Positions 15,068-20,216 of a stretch of 26,879 nucleotides of DNA are shown here, piece by piece. The translations under genes were made by a program, and so were the position numbers. Where the stretch lies: the IMG/VR virus record IMGVR_UViG_3300023116_004122, positions 1 to 26,879 of that record; one strand, given 5' to 3'. The first letter of the stretch is position 1; every line of letters begins with the position of its first letter. Source of the DNA: a virus. The notes under the pieces were generated by a model. It searched no databases. It worked only from the letters and a program-made list of their open reading frames with translations, and was not told where the DNA came from.

Positions 15068-15238
15068 TTAGGACGCTTCGTTATGATCTGTATAGATTTT
15101 TAGAAGATCGTCATCAGCAGGTATAAAGACTGCTGCAGTTCCATCGTCCCTCACAATGCCTATGTGTTCCCCATTTTCTACTCTTTCTAGAAGAGCATCA
15201 AAATTTTTTTCCCATTCATCAATACTAAAAATTTCCAT
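15068..15238 (-). CDS. Phd/YefM-like antitoxin-type small protein (56 aa)
   Basis: ATG at 15238, TAA at 15068. The sequence MEIFSIDEWEKNFDALLERV followed by ENGEHIGIVRDDGTAAVFIP has the layout of the Phd/YefM DNA-binding domain: an N-terminal strand, a helix with F..LL..VE.GE, and a strand pair ending before a proline. Phd proteins repress their own promoters and bind a toxin through a C-terminal tail, which is very short here. No toxin gene is adjacent. It could be a stand-alone regulator or an antitoxin against a host toxin. No clear Shine-Dalgarno is visible. Confidence 0.6.
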   Translation of the reverse strand: MEIFSIDEWEKNFDALLERVENGEHIGIVRDDGTAAVFIPADDDLLKIYTDHNEAS

Positions 15239-15261
15239 CAGTGTAATCGAAGTTGTTGTAT

Positions 15262-15906
15262 TTAGTCTTTAGTAAAGTCTGCAGACTCTAGAGACATATT
15301 ACCTGCGATGGATATTCTATAATCATCACTAGTATAAAATGGATTTACAGAATGACTCAAATCTGCGGGGAAAAGAATAATCTTACCTTCGTAAGTTTTA
15401 TCCACATTAATAGTATGAGTCATAATCTTTCCCAGATGACTAGTAAAATAAAAATTGAATAAACTAGCATTTCCAGAATTAGACTTGATGCAGTGTGGTT
15501 GCGTCAACTCTTCAGTTAAATCATAAGGAATTTGCATCCAGATAACAAAACTATAAATTCCTGCATGATCATGTACAGGATTAAATTCGTACTTTTTTTG
15601 AAGATTTGCCCAGATACTAGAGATGCACAATGGCAATTCTTCTGTGCATGTGCGTGCTGAATATTTAGAATAAGAAAATCTATTATCATAATCATTTGCC
15701 AAACCGAAAAGATACTCGTAGATATCTTCACTTAAATTATCCTGATTAAGATAATATTCTTCAGAAATATTTCCAGCAAGTTTATGGTTTGCTTCATTTT
15801 TTTGATCAATGGCGTCTCGCAAATGCCCCCATAACTCTTGCAGAATATTCTCTGGGAGATCATCAATCACATATCCTAGACTAGGAAAATCAATAACCTC
15901 AGACAT
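15262..15906 (-). CDS. 2OG-Fe(II) oxygenase-like protein
   Basis: The 214-residue protein has NPVHDHAG (109-116), a hydrophobic strand YSFVIWMQIPYDL (118-130), ILFPADLSHSVNPF (177-190, H185) and DDYRISIAGN (194-203, R197). This is the layout of the phage-abundant 2OG-FeII_Oxy_5-type family (HxH...H...R). Its substrate is unknown; such genes are common in T4-like cyanophages. The start (15906) is one base from the stop of the zinc-ribbon gene, indicating a shared transcript. Confidence 0.8.
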   Translation of the reverse strand: MSEVIDFPSLGYVIDDLPENILQELWGHLRDAIDQKNEANHKLAGNISEEYYLNQDNLSEDIYEYLFGLANDYDNRFSYSKYSARTCTEELPLCISSIWANLQKKYEFNPVHDHAGIYSFVIWMQIPYDLTEELTQPHCIKSNSGNASLFNFYFTSHLGKIMTHTINVDKTYEGKIILFPADLSHSVNPFYTSDDYRISIAGNMSLESADFTKD

Positions 15907-16161
15907 TTATCGAACCTCAAAATCTAATTTTTTAACCTTACGCTTTTTTCTACTTTCTTGAAATTCAAGATCCTGTGATGTCAAATATTTCTTTTTTTCA
16001 TCGACAAGTTCATTATTGACTTTGATAATTTCTACTTGCTTTAAATCAATAGCAGTAATCTTGTCTCCGTCTACAGTCGTCTTATTAGGACATCCGCAAC
16101 AAGTGCGTTTAGAAGATAGAAAAAATTCTTCGTTACAATTTTTACATCTAATTTTAATCAT
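15907..16161 (-). CDS. Small zinc-ribbon-like protein (84 aa)
   Basis: The N terminus has two cysteine clusters, CKNC (6-9) and CCGC (21-24), fitting a zinc ribbon of about 25 residues. The rest is charged, with a basic segment SRKKRKVKKLDFEVR at the C terminus that could contact nucleic acid. It sits between two 2OG oxygenase-like genes, four bases after the upstream stop and adjoining the downstream start. Function unknown. Confidence 0.72.
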   Translation of the reverse strand: MIKIRCKNCNEEFFLSSKRTCCGCPNKTTVDGDKITAIDLKQVEIIKVNNELVDEKKKYLTSQDLEFQESRKKRKVKKLDFEVR

Positions 16162-16165
16162 TGGT

Positions 16166-16735
16166 CTACCACGAACTATGTTCAGTGATCATGATGTTAC
16201 CAGAAATAACTGCACGAACACCAGATTTTGCAGGAAGAACTTCATGCGCTGCCCAAGAAGGAAAGAAGATTAAATCTCCATCTTCTTCGTTAACGTAATC
16301 ATAGTTCTCGCCATAATCACCTATAAATCTGAAACACTTATCCCCATTCGTTTTTAAAAAATGTACAAAAGAAAATTCTACATTTTCTCCTGAGGCATAA
16401 TGATCATGTCTAGGGTGCTTACTATTTACAACATTTGGATCATACATCTGCCACCAACAATTCCATGAATAAGTTCCATTAGTATAAAGATTGTTTCTCT
16501 TCATAAAATCTTGAATTCTATCATCATACAAATTTACAATATAGTTACTAACAACTTTCTCTAAAGGATTACCTCTTTCATTATCAAAAGAAGAAAACGA
16601 CGTAACTATTTCCCCATAGTAATCCATGGTTCTTTGGTATGCTGTATAAAAATTCGGATCAATTAAAACCTTCAGAATATTTTCTGCAAAGGAAATATTT
16701 TCCCTATGATAAACTTTATTGAGTCTTTCCGTCAT
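16166..16735 (-). CDS. 2OG-Fe(II) oxygenase-like protein
   Basis: From ATG 16735 (189 aa; a TTG at 16750 would add five residues) the protein has KHPRHDHYASGE (107-118, H110-D-H112), VHFLKTNGDKCFRF, DLIFFPSWAAHEVLP (154-168, H164) and GVRAVISGN (172-180, R174). The HxH...H...R spacing equals that of the neighbour at 15262-15906, though identity is otherwise low. The two oxygenase-like genes flank the zinc-ribbon gene as a three-gene unit. The substrate is unknown. Confidence 0.8.
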   Translation of the reverse strand: MTERLNKVYHRENISFAENILKVLIDPNFYTAYQRTMDYYGEIVTSFSSFDNERGNPLEKVVSNYIVNLYDDRIQDFMKRNNLYTNGTYSWNCWWQMYDPNVVNSKHPRHDHYASGENVEFSFVHFLKTNGDKCFRFIGDYGENYDYVNEEDGDLIFFPSWAAHEVLPAKSGVRAVISGNIMITEHSSW

Positions 16736-16862
16736 TTTCAATTTGATCAAGTTTTACAAGAACTTTTGTCAGTAGATCTTTTAGTATATCAAATTCTTCA
16801 TGGATATCTTGGTGATGAAACCTTAGAGGTTTTTGAATTATTTTTTTGAGTTTTTTCTTCAT
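16716..16862 (-). CDS. Possible small basic protein (48 aa) starting at the tRNA-Val end
   Basis: An open frame begins with ATG at 16862, whose A is the discriminator base of tRNA-Val, and ends at TAA 16716, overlapping the oxygenase start by 20 bases. The product begins MKKKLKKIIQKP and contains a helix EEFDILKDLLTKVLVKLDQI. The end overlap with the next gene supports it; the lack of a separate ribosome site and the overlap with tRNA speak against it. Confidence 0.4.
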   Translation of the reverse strand: MKKKLKKIIQKPLRFHHQDIHEEFDILKDLLTKVLVKLDQIENDGKTQ

Positions 16863-16933
16863 GGGCGATACAAGGATCGAACTTGTGACATCCTCCTTGT
16901 AAGGGAGGCGCTCTACCGCTGAGCTAATCGCCC
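16862..16933 (-). tRNA. tRNA-Val (TAC)
   Basis: A 72-nt cloverleaf with acceptor GGGCGAT/ATCGCCC and discriminator A. The anticodon arm is CCTCC-CTTACAA-GGAGG with anticodon TAC, and the T arm ACAAG-TTCGATC-CTTGT. CCA is not encoded. The first ten bases overlap the end of the 53-residue gene at 16924-17085. The tRNA therefore comes from a transcript that also carries protein genes. Confidence 0.95.
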
Positions 16934-17085
16934 AACAAATATTCTACAGTGTTAGCGACATCTCCCATTGCATCTCTAAGATCGGGTCTTTGTCCCGACT
17001 CTTGTTTGCAAATAGGACGACGATTATCAGTTAGGGTCCATCTCCATTGACCCATATCTTCACAATACCAGAGATTGATTTTCAT
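16924..17085 (-). CDS. Small hypothetical protein (53 aa) overlapping tRNA-Val
   Basis: ATG at 17085 overlaps the methyltransferase stop as ATGA, a strong sign of a translated, coupled gene. The product begins MKINLWYCEDMGQWRWTLTD and ends NTVEYLLGD; it is rich in Trp and has no membrane segment. Its last codons and the TAG stop lie inside the 5' acceptor stem and D-stem start of tRNA-Val, so translation and tRNA processing compete on the same transcript. Function unknown. Confidence 0.75.
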   Translation of the reverse strand: MKINLWYCEDMGQWRWTLTDNRRPICKQESGQRPDLRDAMGDVANTVEYLLGD

Positions 17086-17759
17086 CTAATAACTAACCAA
17101 AATCTTCGATAGTGAGTTCGATACTCAATATCGTTTTTTACTGTCGGTTGGTATAACAAATAATTGTCAGAAGTCCAGTTGTATACGTTCTGGATAATGA
17201 CATTATCATGCAACCATCCTGTAGTATTTAGATCGGCATTGTCGAAGCGTATAAACTTTGCACCGAGTTCAGTAAGAGTTTTTTCTACCGATGCCTCAGT
17301 GAAGGTTGGATGCAAGCAGTTGTATTCATCGTAATGATATCCACCACCTGGTTCCCAATAATCCTCTACAGTATTATCTGGATGAACCACTGTTTCTAGT
17401 AGCATCAAATTAGAATGATTTAATGCACATGCTAGATCTTGTCTCCAGTTTTCAACATGATACAAAACACCAAAATGAAGAACTAGGTCAAATTGCTGAC
17501 CCAAATCGTACACAGTGTTTTGATCTAATTGAATTAGTTTAGATGCGACTTGTAGTTTTTGTTGAATTGATTCTAAGTGTTCAAATCTAGCGTCACAAAA
17601 AGTAACTTGAGAACCCAACTTGGTGAAAAACATTCCGAAGTCACCATGAGCGGCACCCAGTTCTAGAATTGTTTTACCCAGAAACCAATCATCTCCCAAA
17701 ATATTTCGTGTTTTATTCAGTCTAGACTGAAACCAATCATCATAAAATGGTAATTGCAT
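17082..17759 (-). CDS. SAM-dependent class I methyltransferase
   Basis: From ATG 17759 the 225-residue protein has the SAM-binding motif I KTILELGAAHGDFG (about 29-42), a motif II acidic end VTFCDARFEHLE, and motif IV-like FDLVLHFGVLYHVENW. This is a Methyltransf_11/12-like fold. The open frame extends to 17894, but that part reads through tRNA-Ala and into tRNA-Leu and is not protein. The start lies 20 bases after the tRNA-Ala 3' end. The substrate is unknown. The stop overlaps the next small gene as ATGA. Confidence 0.83.
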   Translation of the reverse strand: MQLPFYDDWFQSRLNKTRNILGDDWFLGKTILELGAAHGDFGMFFTKLGSQVTFCDARFEHLESIQQKLQVASKLIQLDQNTVYDLGQQFDLVLHFGVLYHVENWRQDLACALNHSNLMLLETVVHPDNTVEDYWEPGGGYHYDEYNCLHPTFTEASVEKTLTELGAKFIRFDNADLNTTGWLHDNVIIQNVYNWTSDNYLLYQPTVKNDIEYRTHYRRFWLVIR

Positions 17760-17778
17760 AACACCAAAATAATTTGGA

Positions 17779-17851
17779 TGGAGAATAGGAGACTCGAACT
17801 CCTGACATCCTGCTTGCAAAGCAGGCGCTCTACCAACTGAGCTAATTCCCC
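17779..17851 (-). tRNA. tRNA-Ala (TGC)
   Basis: A 73-nt cloverleaf with acceptor GGGGAAT/ATTCTCC (one G-T pair) and discriminator A. The anticodon arm is CCTGC-TTTGCAA-GCAGG with anticodon TGC, and the T arm AGGAG-TTCGAGT-CTCCT. No CCA is encoded. It follows tRNA-Leu after three bases, so the two form one precursor. Confidence 0.96.
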
Positions 17852-17854
17852 TGG

Positions 17855-17937
17855 TGTCGGTAAGAGGACTTGAACCTCCACGTCGCAAGGACACTGGAAC
17901 CTAAACCCAGCGCGTCTACCAATTCCGCCACACCGAC
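17855..17937 (-). tRNA. tRNA-Leu (TAG)
   Basis: An 83-nt type II tRNA with a long variable arm. The acceptor is GTCGGTG/TACCGAC with discriminator A, the D-region TGGCGGAATTGGTAGACGCG is typical of tRNA-Leu, and the anticodon loop TTTAGGT carries TAG. CCA is not encoded. It is first in the tRNA-Leu/tRNA-Ala pair behind a sigma-type promoter. Confidence 0.95.
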
Positions 17938-17964
17938 ATAAGAGAACCCCACGGGGTTATGGAG

Positions 17965-18002
17965 ATCATAACACAAGTGGGGACTGTTGTCAAGTATTTA
18001 TC
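17965..18002 (-). promoter_or_regulatory. Promoter of the tRNA-Leu/Ala unit (sigma70-type, with a late-like motif upstream)
   Basis: TTGACA (17993-17988), a 17-base spacer and TATGAT (17970-17965) on the minus strand give a near-consensus host promoter about 20 bases before tRNA-Leu. GATAAATA (18002-17995), a late-type motif, lies directly upstream and overlaps the stop codon of the small membrane gene. A 6-bp hairpin AACCCC-GT-GGGGTT (17945-17958) sits between the promoter and the tRNA. Confidence 0.75.
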
Positions 18003-18186
18003 GCTCCAGAATTATTCTCTCACATTTTTCAAGATTCTTTCTGCAGAAGTTACGAACGTAACTATCGGCATCAAGGTCCATTTCATGGTGAGCATGGAGG
18101 TGAAGTCCCTGAATTAGAATCAAGAACCCCATGACCAACAGGTTGAACTGAGTAACGGGGTGAAGTAATACCTTCAAATATTTCAT
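17998..18186 (-). CDS. Small membrane protein (62 aa)
   Basis: ATG at 18186. The protein has one hydrophobic segment (FNLLVMGFLILIQGL, about 14-28) after a basic start, then a His-rich stretch HLHAHHEMD and a polar C-terminal tail ending KCERIILER. This fits a single-pass inner-membrane protein with the tail in cytoplasm or periplasm. It lies downstream of an intrinsic terminator and has only a weak ribosome site. Function unknown. Confidence 0.55.
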   Translation of the reverse strand: MKYLKVLLHPVTQFNLLVMGFLILIQGLHLHAHHEMDLDADSYVRNFCRKNLEKCERIILER

Positions 18187-18212
18187 CAGAAACGATACAA
18201 AATTTTAACCAT

Positions 18213-18239
18213 AAAAAAGGACCCTTGTTAGAGGGTCCT
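18213..18239 (-). terminator. Intrinsic terminator after the exported barrel-like gene
   Basis: On the minus strand AGGACCC and GGGTCCT form a 7-bp stem around an 8-base loop, followed directly by five to six T residues. It lies 22 bases after the stop at 18261 and closes the single-gene unit starting at the late promoter at 18745-18752. Confidence 0.88.
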
Positions 18240-18260
18240 GATTTTTATCTAATCAAGTGA

Positions 18261-18629
18261 TCAGAAGGTCCACTTAACACCTGCTTTGGTGCCGTAACCA
18301 CGGTCAACACCAGCAACGCCAGAACCGACGAAGCTGACTTCACCATAAACACCCAGGTTCTCAGTAGCAGCAACGCTCAGACCTGCCTTACCAGAAGGAA
18401 CAGTGTCAGCAGCAGCACCGTCAGGAGAAACGACAGAAGCACCTGCTTGGACGTAGTAACCGAGAACACCTTCAGTGCCTTCGTAACCTACGTGGAAGTC
18501 AGTGGTCGTGCCAGTGTAGTCGCTACCAGTGAAGCCAGAGTTGGCTTCAACGTTAACGTAGGGTCCTGCCATTGCAGCACCAGCGAAAAGGGGAGCAGCA
18601 GCGAGTGCTGCGAATGCGGATTTAATCAT
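18261..18629 (-). CDS. Exported outer-membrane-barrel-like small protein (122 aa)
   Basis: The protein begins with a clear signal peptide (basic MIK, then about 17 Ala-rich hydrophobic residues, cleavage likely after AMA near residue 21). The mature part alternates polar and aromatic residues in short strands (DFHVGYEG, VLGYYVQAGASVV, LGVYGEVSFVG) and ends in KWTF. A C-terminal Phe is the recognition signal of bacterial outer-membrane barrels. A small 6-8-strand barrel in the host outer membrane is therefore possible; a virion role is the alternative. It has a good Shine-Dalgarno (GAGGT), its own late promoter and an intrinsic terminator, so strong late expression is likely. Confidence 0.75.
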   Translation of the reverse strand: MIKSAFAALAAAPLFAGAAMAGPYVNVEANSGFTGSDYTGTTTDFHVGYEGTEGVLGYYVQAGASVVSPDGAAADTVPSGKAGLSVAATENLGVYGEVSFVGSGVAGVDRGYGTKAGVKWTF

Positions 18630-18752
18630 TTTAGATACCTCGTTATTTTCTCGCAGAGTAATACCTGCGGATGGAAAGAGACTCGACGTGTCTCTGTTTA
18701 ACTTCGTGACTACTTGCGAGTAGTTGAGGCTTTCATCACTTGGTTATTTATA
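18630..18752 (-). promoter_or_regulatory. Late promoter and structured leader of the barrel-like gene
   Basis: TATAAATA (18752-18745) is a perfect T4-type late promoter. The leader of roughly 105 bases contains ACTACT-CGCA-AGTAGT (18724-18709) and AGAGAC...GTCTCT (18695-18677), both perfect 6-bp stems, before the GAGGT ribosome site. Such hairpins may stabilise the mRNA or shape translation. Confidence 0.75.
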
Positions 18753-18777
18753 TTGTATCGGGAATTCGGTTTCCCGA

Positions 18778-18849
18778 AGCGGAGTATCGGAATCGAACCG
18801 ACGACATCTAACTTGGAAGGATAGCGTTCTACCGCTGAACTAACTCCGC
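18778..18849 (-). tRNA. tRNA-Gly (TCC)
   Basis: A 72-nt cloverleaf with acceptor GCGGAGT/ACTCCGC and discriminator T. The anticodon loop CTTCCAA carries TCC. The anticodon stem CTATC/GTTAG has one T-T mismatch at the fourth pair (30-40). The T arm is GTCGG-TTCGATT-CCGAT with one G-T pair. CCA is not encoded. A GNRA-type hairpin (GGGAGA-GAAA-TCTCCC, 18858-18873) lies just 5' of it. Confidence 0.93.
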
Positions 18850-18857
18850 ATTGTGGT

Positions 18858-18873
18858 GGGAGATTTCTCTCCC
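18858..18873 (-). other. GAAA-tetraloop hairpin before tRNA-Gly
   Basis: GGGAGA-GAAA-TCTCCC is a perfect 6-bp stem with a GNRA tetraloop, eight bases upstream of the tRNA-Gly 5' end on the same transcript. It may help define or protect the precursor end. Confidence 0.55.
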
Positions 18874-18900
18874 AACGCACTCCCTCACACGGACAGGAGT

Positions 18901-18930
18901 ATTATAAGACAAGATGTACCACCTTGTCAA
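18901..18930 (-). promoter_or_regulatory. Consensus sigma70-type promoter of tRNA-Gly
   Basis: TTGACA (18930-18925), an 18-base spacer and TATAAT (18906-18901) on the minus strand match both consensus hexamers exactly. The first base of the -35 box is the discriminator base of tRNA-Thr, so the promoter abuts the preceding tRNA. The spacer is one base longer than the 17-base optimum. Confidence 0.82.
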
Positions 18931-19003
18931 GCCACTCGTCGGACTTGAACCGACGACCTACGGTTTACAAAACCGTTGCTCTATCCAGCTGAGCTAGAGT
19001 GGC
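18930..19003 (-). tRNA. tRNA-Thr (TGT)
   Basis: A 74-nt cloverleaf with acceptor GCCACTC/GAGTGGC and discriminator T. The anticodon arm is ACGGT-TTTGTAA-ACCGT with anticodon TGT, and the T arm GTCGG-TTCAAGT-CCGAC. CCA is not encoded. Two bases separate it from tRNA-Asn upstream. Confidence 0.96.
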
Positions 19004-19005
19004 AA

Positions 19006-19077
19006 CTCCCCCGGCAAGATTCGAACTTGCGACCCATTGATTAACAGTCAACTGCGCTACCGCTGCGCCACAGGGGA
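19006..19077 (-). tRNA. tRNA-Asn (GTT)
   Basis: A 72-nt cloverleaf with acceptor TCCCCTG/CGGGGGA and discriminator G. The anticodon loop CTGTTAA carries GTT on stem GTTGA/TCAAT (one G-T pair), and the T arm is GCAAG-TTCGAAT-CTTGC. CCA is not encoded. Its 5' end directly follows the stop codon of the 58-residue gene. Confidence 0.95.
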
Positions 19078-19254
19078 TTACAGGGGTTTAATACCCTGTT
19101 CCTTACAGAGTTTGAAGTAGAGTTTATAATACCTCTGCTTCATCTCATCAAGGATTTTATTGTCCTCTTCAAAACCCAATTTCTTGGTATGGGTATAACA
19201 CCCTTCAAGTTCTCCAATGAGTATTAAAACTTTTATCGGATTGATTGGGTCCAT
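19078..19254 (-). CDS. Small hypothetical protein (58 aa) between tRNA-Arg and tRNA-Asn
   Basis: ATG at 19254 and TAA at 19080-19078, the stop abutting the tRNA-Asn 5' end with no gap. The product starts MDPINPIKVLILIGELEGCY and ends in a basic C terminus (RYYKLYFKLCKEQGIKPL). It looks like two helices and has no recognised domain. No Shine-Dalgarno is evident, but the gene fills the space between two tRNAs on one transcript. Confidence 0.6.
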   Translation of the reverse strand: MDPINPIKVLILIGELEGCYTHTKKLGFEEDNKILDEMKQRYYKLYFKLCKEQGIKPL

Positions 19255-19270
19255 AACGAAAGAAGGACAA

Positions 19271-19344
19271 CGACTCAGGAGGGATTCGAACCCCCGACCA
19301 ACTGCTTAGAAGGCAGATGCTCTATCCTGCTGAGCTACTGAGTC
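19271..19344 (-). tRNA. tRNA-Arg (TCT)
   Basis: A 74-nt cloverleaf with acceptor GACTCAG/CTGAGTC and discriminator G. The anticodon loop CTTCTAA carries TCT on stem TCTGC/GCAGT, with a T-T mismatch at the outermost pair (27-43). The T arm is GGGGG-TTCGAAT-CCCTC. CCA is not encoded. It is the first tRNA behind the promoter at 19389-19417 and preceded by a long hairpin. Confidence 0.94.
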
Positions 19345-19345
19345 T

Positions 19346-19385
19346 TGAGTTGAGAGGAGCGGCAGTGCCTTTCCCTCTCGACTCA
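19346..19385 (-). other. 12-bp hairpin directly before tRNA-Arg
   Basis: On the minus strand TGAGTCGAGAGG (19385-19374) pairs with CCTCTCAACTCA (19357-19346), leaving one G-T pair, and the loop can fold a small GGC/GCC stem. The hairpin starts at about the predicted transcript start (near 19382) and ends one base before the tRNA 5' end. It lacks a following T-run, so it is not an intrinsic terminator; it could be a 5' protecting or processing element. Confidence 0.6.
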
Positions 19386-19388
19386 GAT

Positions 19389-19417
19389 ATTATACTGCCT
19401 TTTGGTCAGAGCGTCAA
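19389..19417 (-). promoter_or_regulatory. Sigma70-type promoter of the tRNA-Arg/Asn/Thr unit
   Basis: TTGACG (19417-19412), a 17-base spacer and TATAAT (19394-19389) on the minus strand. The -35 box overlaps the stop codon of the gene at 19414-19644. The transcript would start near 19382 and run through tRNA-Arg, the 58-residue gene, tRNA-Asn and tRNA-Thr. Confidence 0.82.
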
Positions 19418-19644
19418 CCTTCTTCTGCTGGTGCTTCCTCTGCTGGTGCTTCTGCTTCTGCTTCTTCAGTAACTTCTGGTTCTGGAAGTGCAACTCCAAT
19501 TGCCTGAAGATACTCAATGGCACCTTGTGTCTTCAAAAGAACTTCCCTAGTTCTTGTCGATTGAGATCCAAGATTTTCTAAATCAGAAGCAAGTTTAGAT
19601 CTTTGCTCCATTAATTGTGACAAATGATTCTGTTGTTCGTTCAT
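19414..19644 (-). CDS. Small coiled-coil protein with acidic tail (76 aa)
   Basis: ATG at 19644, 22 bases downstream of a perfect TATAAATA late promoter. Residues 1-40 form a likely amphipathic helix or coiled coil (HLSQLMEQRSKLASDLENL), and the last 20 residues are an Ala/Glu repeat tail (EEAEAEAPAEEAPAEEG). I recognise no domain; a scaffold- or structure-associated late protein is possible. The gene stops within the -35 box of the tRNA promoter. Confidence 0.75.
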   Translation of the reverse strand: MNEQQNHLSQLMEQRSKLASDLENLGSQSTRTREVLLKTQGAIEYLQAIGVALPEPEVTEEAEAEAPAEEAPAEEG

Positions 19645-19665
19645 TTCAGTTTTATGAATTCATTT

Positions 19666-19673
19666 TATTTATA
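19666..19673 (-). promoter_or_regulatory. Late promoter TATAAATA (minus)
   Basis: A perfect T4-type late promoter element on the minus strand, 22 bases upstream of the ATG at 19644. It lies back to back with a weaker plus-strand motif. Confidence 0.8.
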
Positions 19674-19681
19674 ACTAAATA
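19674..19681 (+). promoter_or_regulatory. Late-promoter-like motif ACTAAATA (plus)
   Basis: ACTAAATA matches TATAAATA at six of eight positions and lies 28 bases upstream of the ATG at 19710, a spacing like that of the other late promoters. It would drive the only plus-strand genes of the window. Confidence 0.5.
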
Positions 19682-19709
19682 AAGTCAGTGTGCAACCACA
19701 AATAAAAAA

Positions 19710-20216
19710 ATGAAGAAAGCACTTATCGCTTTTGGAATGTTATTGATGACCGCACCTGCTGCTAATGCTGGTGCCCTTAACCATAAACTATCTTCCAGTG
19801 TTCAACTGAATGTTGATGCTGCTGCTACCAGAGCGGTAAGACTTGGACACTCAATGTCTATTTCGGGTAGTAATGTAACTACAACTGATGGAACTACTGC
19901 TGGTGTTGTTGGTAACTCATTATCAATTACAAATGATGGATTTACTGGTGCTACCAGTGTAATTACAGCATCACAAGCAACATCGGGTGAGGCATTTTCT
20001 TTTAATTCATCTTATACACAAGGAGATGCCGTTCCAACTTCTGCTGTAAATGTTGGTGATGTTGCTAATTTCAGTGACCTTACCTCTACTGCTGCTGGTT
20101 CTGCTGGTACTTTAGCAGGAACTATTGATACTGCTGGTGCTATCAGCATCACCGCAGGTGGAGCAGGCACAAGTGCTATTGGTCAATTTGTTTCCGAAAT
20201 TTCTATCTTCGACTGA
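19710..20216 (+). CDS. Exported protein, repetitive Ser/Thr/Ala/Gly-rich (168 aa)
   Basis: The N terminus is a clear signal peptide (MKKALIAFGMLLMTAPAANA, cleavage near residue 20). The mature part is Ser/Thr/Ala/Gly-rich with beta-prone stretches (SMSISGSNVTTTDGTTAGVV, GAISITAGGAGTSAIG) and has no Cys and very few charges, like surface or fibre-type proteins. The stop overlaps the next start as TGATG, so the plus-strand genes are coupled. Function unknown; export into the host periplasm, or beyond, is the main clue. Confidence 0.78.
   Translation: MKKALIAFGMLLMTAPAANAGALNHKLSSSVQLNVDAAATRAVRLGHSMSISGSNVTTTDGTTAGVVGNSLSITNDGFTGATSVITASQATSGEAFSFNSSYTQGDAVPTSAVNVGDVANFSDLTSTAAGSAGTLAGTIDTAGAISITAGGAGTSAIGQFVSEISIFD

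Noticed and set aside
17760-17894. N-terminal extension of the methyltransferase frame
   Set aside because: These codons run through tRNA-Ala and part of tRNA-Leu; ATG 17759 gives a normal methyltransferase N terminus.
17945-17958. AACCCC/GGGGTT hairpin as a terminator
   Set aside because: The stem has a two-base loop and no following T-run on either strand.
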